Part shown: one piece after another, positions 11,548 to 19,268 of the stretch
Position numbering within the stretch: position 1 is the stretch's first letter
Layout: each line of letters opens with the position of its first letter
Assembly (NCBI RefSeq): GCF_000972865.1
Contig: NZ_CP011144.1
Coordinates: 1,674,001-1,738,000, forward strand
DNA: 64,000 nucleotides
Source of the DNA: Pseudoxanthomonas suwonensis
Lineage (GTDB): Bacteria > Pseudomonadota > Gammaproteobacteria > Xanthomonadales > Xanthomonadaceae
Direction of reading: 5' to 3'
Notes under the pieces: generated by a model
Database searches by the model: none
The model's input: only the letters and a program-made list of their open reading frames with translations
What the model was told of the DNA's origin: nothing
Position numbers and translations under genes: made by a program

Positions 11548-12408
11548 ATGAGCACCCAGGACAACTGGTACATCGAGCACTTCGAGCCGACCGGATCGGC
11601 CATCGGCTACCGGATCGAGGGCAAGCTCGACGAAGTCCAGTCGCCGTTCCAGAAGATCGAGGTCTACAAGACCAGCGACTGGGGCAACCTGATGCTGATC
11701 GACGGCGCGGTGATGCTCACCAGCCGCGACAACTTCCTGTACCACGAGATGATCGCCCACCCGGTGCTGTTCACCCATCCGGCGCCCAGGCGCGTGGTGA
11801 TCATCGGCGGCGGCGACTGCGGCACCCTGCGCGAGGTGCTCAAGCACCCGGGCGTGGAGAGCGCCACCCAGTGCGACATCGACGAGCAGGTCACGCGCAT
11901 GGCCGAGAAGCACTTCCCGGAGCTGTGCGACTCCAACGCCGACCCGCGCGCCGAGCTGCTGTTCGACGACGGCGTGGCCTACATGGCCAACTGCCCGGCC
12001 GGCAGCGTCGACGTGGTGATCGTCGACTCGACCGACCCGGTCGGCCCGGCCGAGGGCCTGTTCAACCAGGCCTTCTACGCCAGCTGCTTCCGCGCGCTCA
12101 AGGACGACGGCATCCTCGTGCAGCAGTCCGAGTCGCCGCTGGCGCAGCTCGAACTGATCAAGGCGATGCGCGCGGAGATGGGCAAGGCCGGCTTCACCAC
12201 CTTCAAGACCCTGCCGTTCCCGCAGCCGTGCTACCCGACCGGCTGGTGGAGCGTGACGATGGCGCGCAAGGGCCAGGGCTTCGGCTTCCGCGACGGCGAC
12301 GCGGCGGCCAAGGGCTTCCCGACGAAGTACTACAGCGCGCACCTGCACCAGGGCGTGCTGGTCGCGCCGCCCTTCGTGGCCGAGGCGCTGGGCGAAGCGC
12401 AGGGCTGA
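11548..12408 (+). CDS. speE: Spermidine synthase
   Basis: Transfers an aminopropyl group from decarboxylated S-adenosylmethionine to putrescine, giving spermidine. The 286-residue protein starts with the beta-strand domain (WYIEHFEP ... GYRIEGKL). The Rossmann core follows with GGGDCGTLREVLKH and the catalytic loop DSTDPVGPAEGLF. The tail QPCYPTGWWSVTMA is a family signature. One deviation is Cys in GGGDCG where many relatives have Gly. The ATG at 11548 follows TAAGGA at proper distance. A strong hairpin terminator lies 46 bp after the stop. Confidence 0.96.
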   Translation: MSTQDNWYIEHFEPTGSAIGYRIEGKLDEVQSPFQKIEVYKTSDWGNLMLIDGAVMLTSRDNFLYHEMIAHPVLFTHPAPRRVVIIGGGDCGTLREVLKHPGVESATQCDIDEQVTRMAEKHFPELCDSNADPRAELLFDDGVAYMANCPAGSVDVVIVDSTDPVGPAEGLFNQAFYASCFRALKDDGILVQQSESPLAQLELIKAMRAEMGKAGFTTFKTLPFPQPCYPTGWWSVTMARKGQGFGFRDGDAAAKGFPTKYYSAHLHQGVLVAPPFVAEALGEAQG

Positions 12409-12453
12409 AGACCGGCGCCGCGCCGCCGCGGAGCGCGACGGCAGCCATCGAAC

Positions 12454-12479
12454 GAATGCCCCGCCTCGGCGGGGCATTC
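12454..12479. terminator. Intrinsic terminator between convergent speE and SHOCT genes
   Basis: GAATGCCCCGCC (12454-12465) pairs with GGCGGGGCATTC (12468-12479), a perfect stem with a minimal loop, followed by CGTTTG. It can serve speE on the plus strand and, being symmetric, possibly the convergent gene. Confidence 0.75.
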
Positions 12480-12510
12480 CGTTTGCGGCGCCGCATGGCG
12501 CCAGGCGTTC

Positions 12511-12771
12511 TCAGGCGCTCAGGATCTTGGCCTTCTCGGCCGCGAACTCTTCCTCGGTAAGCACGCCGCTCTTCTGCAGCTCGCCGAGTTTCTGCAGCAT
12601 CGCGATCCTGTCTTCGGTCATTCCTGGCGCTGGCGCCGCGGCGGGAGCGGGTACGGCCGGCGCTTCCGGCGCCGGTGCCTGCGGATTGCCCTTGCCCAGC
12701 ACCGCCTTGGCGGTCCCGGTGATCACGGCGGTACGCGCGGCCGTGCCGAGCAGGCTCCTGGTTCTCCTCAT
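12511..12771 (-). CDS. Small SHOCT-domain protein
   Basis: An 86-residue protein of unknown function. Residues about 58-86 form a SHOCT (short C-terminal) domain: a helix with LQKLGELQKSGVLTEEEF followed by AEKAKIL. This domain is common on bacterial membrane or nucleic-acid-binding proteins. The first 25 residues are basic and mildly hydrophobic, and the middle is a Pro/Ala-rich linker. The ATG at 12771 was chosen because AGGAG lies 7 bases before it. It is a single-gene unit convergent with speE. Confidence 0.75.
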   Translation of the reverse strand: MRRTRSLLGTAARTAVITGTAKAVLGKGNPQAPAPEAPAVPAPAAAPAPGMTEDRIAMLQKLGELQKSGVLTEEEFAAEKAKILSA

Positions 12772-12942
12772 TGCCGTTCTCCTGGTCCGTGCACGCGGCC
12801 GGGCCGCGTCCCGCGCCGCTGCGAACACCGGCGGCGCGGATCCACTCTACGCCCGCCCGGACACGGAAGTGCGACACGGAGCACGGAATCCGACCGGCGG
12901 CCGGATGGCGCGTGCTGCCCGGTCCGTGCCGCAGACGACCGC

Positions 12943-13440
<498 letters not shown>

Positions 13441-13458
13441 TCAACGCCGGAGAACGCC

Positions 13459-13734
13459 ATGATCGACCTCAACCACATCGACGACCTCGCCCGCCGCCTC
13501 AGCGAACTGGTCCCGCCGGGCGTGCGCGAATCCGGCGAGGAACTGCAGGCCAGCTTCCGCGGCGCGCTGCAGGCCGGCCTGGCGAAACTGGACCTGGTCA
13601 CCCGCGAGGAGTTCGACGTGCAGCGCGCGGTGCTGCTGCGCACCCGCGAGAAGCTCGAATCGCTGGAGCGCGCGGTGGAGGAACTGGAAGCGCGCCTGCA
13701 CGCCGCCGGCCAGCCGCCCGCCAGCCCGCACTGA
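13459..13734 (+). CDS. ubiK: Ubiquinone biosynthesis accessory factor UbiK (BMFP/YqiC family)
   Basis: A 91-residue protein of the UbiK/BMFP family, which forms coiled-coil trimers and assists the UbiJ-containing aerobic ubiquinone complex. The visible pattern fits: an amphipathic start (IDLNHIDDLARRLSELVPPG), then LVTREEFDVQRAVLLRTREKLESLE, a heptad-rich helix near residues 53-83. The ATG at 13459 follows GGAGAACGCC. It lies nine bases before comM on the same strand, a pairing common in gammaproteobacteria. Its presumed partners ubiJ-ubiB occur in this window at 44-46 kb. Confidence 0.85.
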   Translation: MIDLNHIDDLARRLSELVPPGVRESGEELQASFRGALQAGLAKLDLVTREEFDVQRAVLLRTREKLESLERAVEELEARLHAAGQPPASPH

Positions 13735-13743
13735 GACGCGGCC

Positions 13744-15252
13744 ATGGGCCTGGCGCTGGTGCACAGTCGCGCCCGCGCCGGCGTCGCCGCCCCGCCGGTG
13801 CAGGTGGAAGTGCACCTGTCCGGCGGGCTGCCCTCCACCCAGATCGTCGGCCTGCCCGCCGCCGCGGTGCGCGAATCGCGCGACCGGGTGCGCGCGGCCA
13901 TCCTCTGCGCGCAGTTCGAGTACCCGCAGCGGCGCATCACCATCAACCTGGCCCCGGCCGACCTGCCCAAGGACGGCGGCCGCTTCGACCTGCCGATCGC
14001 GCTGGGCATCCTCGCCGCCAGCGGCCAGATCGACCGCGACGCGCTTGCCGGCTGCGAGTTCCTCGGCGAGCTGGGCCTGACCGGCGAGTTGCGCCCGGTC
14101 GACGGCGTGCTGCCGGCGGTGCTGGCCGCCGCCCGCGACGGCCGCCGGCTGGTGGTGCCGGCCGGCAGCGGCGCCGAAGCGGCGCTGGCGCGCCAGGCCG
14201 AGGCCTACGTCGCCCGCACCCTGCTGGAGACCTGCGCCGGCCTGGACGGCCGCACCGCGCTGCCGCGCGCCGAGGCCGGAACGGACGCCGCCACCGCACC
14301 GCCACCGGACATGGCCGACGTGCGCGGCCAGGCGCAGGCGCGGCGCGCACTGGAGATCGCCGCGGCCGGCGGGCACCACCTGCTGATGAGCGGTCCACCG
14401 GGTTGCGGCAAGACCCTGCTGGCCTCGCGCCTGCCCGGCCTGCTGCCCGAGGCGAGCGAGGCCGAAGCGCTGGAAACGGCGGCGGTGGCCTCGATCAGCG
14501 GCCGCGGCTTCGACCCGCGACACTGGCGGCAGCGACCGTGGCGGACGCCGCACCACGGCGCCAGCGCGGTCGCCCTGGCCGGCGGCGGCAGCCCGCCGCG
14601 GCCGGGCGAGATCTCACTGGCGCACAACGGCGTGCTGTTCCTGGACGAACTGCCGGAATGGAGCCGCGCCGCGCTCGAGGTGCTGCGCGAGCCGCTGGAG
14701 TCCGGCCGCATCACCGTCTCCCGCGCCGGCCGCAGCGCCGAGTTCCCGGCCCGCTTCCAGCTGGTGGCGGCGATGAACCCGTGCCCCTGTGGCTGGGCCG
14801 GCGACCCGTCGGCGCGCTGCCGCTGCACGCCCGACCGCATCCGCCAGTACTGGAGCCGCCTGTCCGGCCCGCTGCTGGACCGGATCGACCTGCACCTGGC
14901 GATGGCGCGGCTGCCGCCGCAGGCGCTGCGCGCCGACGCGCCGCCGGGCGAGTCCAGCGCCGCAATCCGCCAGCGAGTGCACGCCGCCCGCCTGTGCCAG
15001 TTGGAACGTGGCGGCCAGCTCAACGCCCGGCTCGACGCGCCGGGCCTGGCCCACGCCTGCCGCCTGGACCCAGCCGGCCAGCAGCTGCTCGAGCAGGCCG
15101 CCGACCGGCTGCAGCTCACCGCCCGCAGCCTGCACCGGGTGCTGCGGGTGGCGCGCACCATCGCCGACCTGGACGACGCGGCCGCCATCGCCACCGCGCA
15201 CCTGGCCGAAGCCCTCGGCTACCGCACCCCGCCGCCCGGCGCGGACCACTGA
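13744..15252 (+). CDS. comM: ComM/YifB family AAA+ magnesium-chelatase-like ATPase
   Basis: A 502-residue AAA+ protein. ComM is reported to be a hexameric helicase that promotes branch migration during natural transformation. The N-terminal Lon-like domain runs to about residue 175 (GLALVHSRA ... GLPAAAVRESRDRVR). Walker A GPPGCGKT lies at 217-224 and Walker B is VLFLDELPEW. The family-specific NPCPCGWAGDPSARCRC forms a Cys-rich segment, followed by the arginine-finger region LLDRIDLH. The C-terminal helical part ends at the expected length. The start MGLALVHSRA is canonical. Confidence 0.93.
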   Translation: MGLALVHSRARAGVAAPPVQVEVHLSGGLPSTQIVGLPAAAVRESRDRVRAAILCAQFEYPQRRITINLAPADLPKDGGRFDLPIALGILAASGQIDRDALAGCEFLGELGLTGELRPVDGVLPAVLAAARDGRRLVVPAGSGAEAALARQAEAYVARTLLETCAGLDGRTALPRAEAGTDAATAPPPDMADVRGQAQARRALEIAAAGGHHLLMSGPPGCGKTLLASRLPGLLPEASEAEALETAAVASISGRGFDPRHWRQRPWRTPHHGASAVALAGGGSPPRPGEISLAHNGVLFLDELPEWSRAALEVLREPLESGRITVSRAGRSAEFPARFQLVAAMNPCPCGWAGDPSARCRCTPDRIRQYWSRLSGPLLDRIDLHLAMARLPPQALRADAPPGESSAAIRQRVHAARLCQLERGGQLNARLDAPGLAHACRLDPAGQQLLEQAADRLQLTARSLHRVLRVARTIADLDDAAAIATAHLAEALGYRTPPPGADH

Positions 15253-15267
15253 GCGGGTGCAGCGCCC

Positions 15268-15287
15268 ATCCGCGGCACACCGCGGAT
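15268..15287 (+). other. Stem-loop after comM
   Basis: ATCCGCGG and CCGCGGAT enclose CACA, an 8-bp perfect stem 15 bases after the comM stop. No T-run follows, so it is only a possible terminator or mRNA end-stabiliser. Confidence 0.4.
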
Positions 15288-15419
15288 CCGCTGCCGGCGC
15301 CACCCGCCTCCCCCATCGGTCATGCCCCCGGTTTAACGCGTCTGCAACGAACGCCGCCGCCGTTCCGCGTTAGCTTGGCCGTTCCGATGCCATCCCGGCG
15401 TCCCCGGAGCCACCCATCC

Positions 15420-17498
15420 ATGCACCGCATGCATCGCACGACCCTGCTCGTCTCCAGCCTCGCCCTGGCCCTGGCCGCCTGCACCGGCAAACAAGGCGAC
15501 ACCGCGCAGGCGCCGGCCGCCCCCAAGGAAGTGGAACTGATCCCGCGCGACGCGCTGTTCGGCAATCCCGAGCGCGCGGTGGTGCAGATCAGCCCCGACG
15601 GCAAGTACCTGAGCTGGATCGCGCCGGTCGAGGGCGTGATGAACGTCTGGGTCGCGCCCGCCGACGACCCGTCCGCCGCACGCGCGGTCACCGACGACAA
15701 GGCCCGCGGCATCCGCAGCTACTTCTGGTCCTACCGTCCCGACACCCTGCTGTACCTGCGCGACACCGGCGGCGACGAGGACTTCCACCTGTACTCGGTG
15801 GACCTGGCCGGCAACCAGACCCGCGACCTCACCCCGTTCCCGAAGACCACCGCGCAGGTGGTCGGGGTCAGTCCGAACCAGCCCGACAGCATCCTGGTCG
15901 GCATGAACGACCGCGACACCAGGTGGCACGACCTGTACCGCGTCGACCTGGCCAGCGGCCAGCGCACCCTGGTCGAGAAGAACACCCAGGAGATCGCCGG
16001 CTACCTCGCCGACGGCGACCATGCGCTTCGCTTCGCCTTCCGCTCGCGGCCCGACGGCGGCATGGACGTGCTCAAGCGCGCCGGCAACAGCTGGGAGAAG
16101 TCCGACGACATCCCGTTCGAGGACGTGCTCACCACCAATACCGTGGGCCTGACCCAGGACGGCAGCACCCTGTACCTGTCCGACTCGCGCAACCGCAACA
16201 CCGCCGCGATCTACGCGATCGACACCGCCAGCGGCCAGCGCACCCTGCTGGCCGAGGATGCCCGCGCCGACATCGGCGGCGGCCTGGCCGACCCGCGCAC
16301 CGGCGAACTGCAGGCGGTGTCGGTGGACTACCTGCGCAACGAATGGAAGCCGGTGGGCGACGCGCTGACCGCCGACCTGAAGACGCTGGAGGCCATCGGC
16401 CCCGGCGAGGTCGGGGTCAACGCGCGCACCCTCGACGACCGCACCTGGATCGTCACCTACTCGGCGGCCGAGTCACCGGTGGTCTACTACCGCTACGACC
16501 GCACGCCCGGTGCCGAGGGCCAGCTGACCCGGCTGTTCTCCGCGCGCCCGGCGCTGGACGGCAAGCCGCTGGTGCCGATGTGGCCGCAGGAGCTGAAGTC
16601 GCGCGACGGCCTGACCCTGCCCAGCTACCTCACCCTGCCCGCGCACGCCGACCCGGACGGCGACGGCAAGCCCAACGAGCCGGTGCCGATGGTGCTGCTT
16701 GTCCACGGCGGCCCGTGGGCGCGCGACGGCTACGGCTACAGCGGCTGGAACCAGTGGCTGGCCAACCGCGGCTACGCGGTGCTGTCGGTCAACTACCGCG
16801 GCTCCACCGGCTTCGGCAAGGATTTCACCAACGCCGGCGACGGCGAGTGGGCCGGCAAGATGCATGACGACCTGGTCGACGCGGTCGACTGGGCGGTCGG
16901 CGAGGGCATCACCACCGCCGACAAGGTCGCGATCATGGGCGGCAGCTACGGCGGTTACGCCACGCTCGTCGGCTTGACCTTCACCCCGGAGACCTTCGCC
17001 TGCGGCGTGGACATCGTCGGCCCGTCCAACCTCAACACCCTGCTGGCCACGGTGCCGCCGTACTGGGCCAGCTTCTACGAGCAGCTGGCGCGGCGCATGG
17101 GCGACCCGCGCACCGAGGAGGGCAAGGCCTGGCTGACCGAGCGCTCGCCACTAACCCGCGCCGACCAGATCACCAAGCCGCTGCTGATCGGCCAGGGCGC
17201 CAACGACCCGCGGGTGAAGCAGGCCGAGAGCGACCAGATCGTCGAGGCGATGCAGGCCAAGGGCATCCCGGTGACCTACGTGCTGTTCCCCGACGAGGGC
17301 CACGGCTTCGCGCGGCCGGAGAACAGCAAAGCCTTCAACGCCGTCGCCGAGAACTTCCTGGCCAACTGCCTGGGCGGCCGTGCCCAGCCGATCGGCGAGG
17401 ACCTGACCGGCTCGAGCGTCACCGTGCCCGCCGGCGCCGATGGCGTGGCCGGGTTGGCCGAGGCGCTGCAGGCCCATACGCAGGACGTGCGGAAGTAG
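15420..17498 (+). CDS. S9 family (prolyl oligopeptidase-type) lipoprotein peptidase
   Basis: A 692-residue exported serine peptidase of the dipeptidyl/acylaminoacyl peptidase group (S9). A lipoprotein signal peptide ends with lipobox LAAC (Cys21), so the enzyme is probably anchored to a membrane facing the periplasm. Residues about 45-420 form the beta-propeller that restricts substrate size. The alpha/beta hydrolase domain follows with nucleophile Ser509 in GGSYGG, Asp596 in GANDPRV and His628 in EGHGF. The ATG at 15420 gives a short basic n-region; the ATG three codons later is equally possible. Exported S9 peptidases are numerous in Lysobacter and Xanthomonas. Confidence 0.9.
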   Translation: MHRMHRTTLLVSSLALALAACTGKQGDTAQAPAAPKEVELIPRDALFGNPERAVVQISPDGKYLSWIAPVEGVMNVWVAPADDPSAARAVTDDKARGIRSYFWSYRPDTLLYLRDTGGDEDFHLYSVDLAGNQTRDLTPFPKTTAQVVGVSPNQPDSILVGMNDRDTRWHDLYRVDLASGQRTLVEKNTQEIAGYLADGDHALRFAFRSRPDGGMDVLKRAGNSWEKSDDIPFEDVLTTNTVGLTQDGSTLYLSDSRNRNTAAIYAIDTASGQRTLLAEDARADIGGGLADPRTGELQAVSVDYLRNEWKPVGDALTADLKTLEAIGPGEVGVNARTLDDRTWIVTYSAAESPVVYYRYDRTPGAEGQLTRLFSARPALDGKPLVPMWPQELKSRDGLTLPSYLTLPAHADPDGDGKPNEPVPMVLLVHGGPWARDGYGYSGWNQWLANRGYAVLSVNYRGSTGFGKDFTNAGDGEWAGKMHDDLVDAVDWAVGEGITTADKVAIMGGSYGGYATLVGLTFTPETFACGVDIVGPSNLNTLLATVPPYWASFYEQLARRMGDPRTEEGKAWLTERSPLTRADQITKPLLIGQGANDPRVKQAESDQIVEAMQAKGIPVTYVLFPDEGHGFARPENSKAFNAVAENFLANCLGGRAQPIGEDLTGSSVTVPAGADGVAGLAEALQAHTQDVRK

Positions 17499-17550
17499 GC
17501 TTGGCCGCGGGGCACCGTGCATTCGGTGCCCCGCGCTGTTCCCGCTGATC

Positions 17551-17623
17551 CCCCGTCGCCCATGGCGCAGGCGCCACCTTCGTGGTTCCGACGCCCGTGT
17601 CGCCAGCAAGCTGGGCTCCTACA
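17551..17623. repeat. Partial REP unit B
   Basis: The right half of the REP family: GTTCCGACGCCCGTGTCGCC followed by AGCAAGCTGGGCTCCTACA. The left end lacks a recognisable TGTAGGAGC. A degenerate GCAGGAGCCGGGC follows at about 17642. Confidence 0.7.
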
Positions 17624-17666
17624 AAAAAGCGGCCGAGGCTTGCAGGAGCCGGGCTGGCCGCCGCGC

Positions 17667-18833
17667 TCAGGCCGACGGCACTGGCCACACCCGGCCCGCG
17701 GGATCGAACTCGGCGTTGCGCATGGTGTCGCCACGCCAGCCGAAGCCGCATACCGCCACCACTCCTTCTTCCAGCGCGTCGAGCCCCAACGCCTGCTCGA
17801 TATTGACCTCGTTGACCGCGCAGGTGACGAACGCCCCCAGGCCCAGGTCGGTCGCACCCAGGTACAGCGTCTGCGATAGGTGCCCGGCGTCCATGATCAC
17901 CGCGCGGTAGGCCTTGGGATGGCGGCGGTACTTCCAGAAGCAGCGGCCGAAGCGCGCCGCCATCACCACCAGCACCGGTGCGTCGGCGAACCAGTGCTGG
18001 CCGGCGACCGCGTTCATCGCCAGGTCGCGCATCGGCACGTCCGGCGCTGGCAGCGGCTCGAGCGCATGCGCGAGCGGGTGGTAGTGGTACAGGCCGGGCG
18101 CGAGGCCCTCGACCCGCTGCACGATCAGGTAGGCCTCGGTCGGATGCAGGCTGCCGCCGGACGGGCTGCCCTTCTTGAGGAACACGGTATCGTCGTCCAT
18201 CCGCCACTGCCCCTGGGCGGCGAACACGCGCTCCAGCATCCGCGCCAGCAACGGCTGCGGCAACGCACGCTCGAGGTCGAAGTTGCGGCACGTGGTCCGG
18301 CGCCTCAGCAATTCGTCGAAGTCGGTGGCCTCGCCACGCGGCAGCGCGAGCCTGTGCGCCGGATCGCAGCGCTCCACCACCGCCGCCGGCGGCACGCCGA
18401 GATGGGTGCTCAGGCCGACGGCGGTGGACAGACCTGCCGCCTCTGTCGCTGCCGCCGCGTCCTCACCGGCCCAGCGCCCGGCGCGATGGAACATCGCTGC
18501 CGGCCCCCACCAGTGGCTGTCGCGGAGGCTCGCATCGGCCACCGCCTGGTCGCCATCCTCGGCGATCGCCAGCCCCAGTGCCAGCAACCGGTCCAGCGCA
18601 CCTTCGGGCCACGCGGCCAGCGCTTCGTCCACTGTCCATTCTTCAGCCGACAGGCGTCCCAGGCACTCACGCGCGGCCTCGTCGATGGTGACCGGCGCCG
18701 CCAGATGTGGCGCATGCGCGATCCATTCCTGCCACCGGGACGCGCCACTGCCGCCGGCCAGGAGACCAGCCAGGTCGAACTCCACCTGCTCGCGCGGCTC
18801 CAGGTACACGATCGCGCAACGTCTGACCCGCAT
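17667..18833 (-). CDS. SagB-related FMN nitroreductase, putative peptide-maturation dehydrogenase
   Basis: A 388-residue protein with an N-terminal domain (about 1-170) and a C-terminal SagB/ThcOx-type nitroreductase domain. Visible FMN-binding features are RRRTTCRNF (177-185), SPSGGSLHPTEAYLIV (223-238) and SQTLYLGATDLGLGAF. SagB enzymes oxidise azolines to azoles in ribosomal peptides. I recall a Xanthomonadales-specific subfamily (TIGR04511, putative peptide maturation dehydrogenase) that pairs with the peptide gene next door, and this protein fits it. The N-terminal VTIDEAARECLGRL ... LLALGLA stretch resembles a winged-helix peptide-binding fold. The start MRVRRCAIVYLEPRE at 18833 was chosen on protein pattern and a GGGGAGGCGGA just upstream. 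It diverges from the precursor gene across 86 bp. Confidence 0.8.
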   Translation of the reverse strand: MRVRRCAIVYLEPREQVEFDLAGLLAGGSGASRWQEWIAHAPHLAAPVTIDEAARECLGRLSAEEWTVDEALAAWPEGALDRLLALGLAIAEDGDQAVADASLRDSHWWGPAAMFHRAGRWAGEDAAAATEAAGLSTAVGLSTHLGVPPAAVVERCDPAHRLALPRGEATDFDELLRRRTTCRNFDLERALPQPLLARMLERVFAAQGQWRMDDDTVFLKKGSPSGGSLHPTEAYLIVQRVEGLAPGLYHYHPLAHALEPLPAPDVPMRDLAMNAVAGQHWFADAPVLVVMAARFGRCFWKYRRHPKAYRAVIMDAGHLSQTLYLGATDLGLGAFVTCAVNEVNIEQALGLDALEEGVVAVCGFGWRGDTMRNAEFDPAGRVWPVPSA

Positions 18834-18879
18834 TCCGCCTCCCCTTGAAAGCCCGGCACCACAGTATGACCATGCATCA

Positions 18880-18897
18880 CCGCACAATTTCGTGCGG
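18880..18897. promoter_or_regulatory. Inverted repeat in the divergent peptide-system promoter
   Basis: CCGCAC (18880-18885) and GTGCGG (18892-18897) enclose AATTTC. The repeat lies 22 bases before the precursor-peptide start codon and 46 bases before the dehydrogenase start on the other strand. It could be an operator shared by both genes. No convincing -35/-10 pair was found. Confidence 0.4.
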
Positions 18898-18919
18898 GGA
18901 ACCACCCTAGGGGAAAACG

Positions 18920-19234
18920 ATGATCAGCGACTCCAAGAGCCAGCCCATGGATCCGGCCGTGGTCGACAAGCTTCTCGACGGCCTGTCCAACGATGATGAC
19001 TTCCGTGCGCTGTTCACCAAGGATCCGCGTGCCGCGCTCGAGAAGGTAGGCCACAAGGTCGGCAGCACCGACCAGCTGCTTTGCGCCCAGGTCACGACGT
19101 TGGCGCCGAAGGAGGAAATCGCGGAAGCGCGGAAGGCGCTCCACGCCTACTTGACCGATCGTAATGCGGCCGCGATGACGATCATCTTCAATTTCGAAGC
19201 CGGAAAAGTTGAATCGTCGCTACCAAAGGCCTAG
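18920..19234 (+). CDS. Putative modified peptide precursor with NHLP-like leader
   Basis: A 104-residue probable RiPP precursor. Residues about 11-50 (VVDKLLDGLSNDDDFRALF, then KDPRAALEKVG) follow the pattern of nitrile-hydratase-like leader peptides: a short helix, an FRxxL-like segment and DPRAAL. TLAPKEEIAEARKAL comes next, and a short hydrophobic then polar tail (83-104, with MTIIFNFEAG) that would be the core. There is one Cys, at 55, and no Gly-Gly leader site. I recall TIGR04509 (putative modified peptide) as the matching Xanthomonadales family. The ATG at 18920 has AGGGG six bases upstream. The last 60 bases are visibly poorer in G+C than neighbouring genes. A precursor role is inferred from leader pattern and neighbours. 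Confidence 0.75.
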   Translation: MISDSKSQPMDPAVVDKLLDGLSNDDDFRALFTKDPRAALEKVGHKVGSTDQLLCAQVTTLAPKEEIAEARKALHAYLTDRNAAAMTIIFNFEAGKVESSLPKA

Positions 19235-19268
19235 TTGCCGCCGACACGTGTCGCAGCAACGCGACTTG

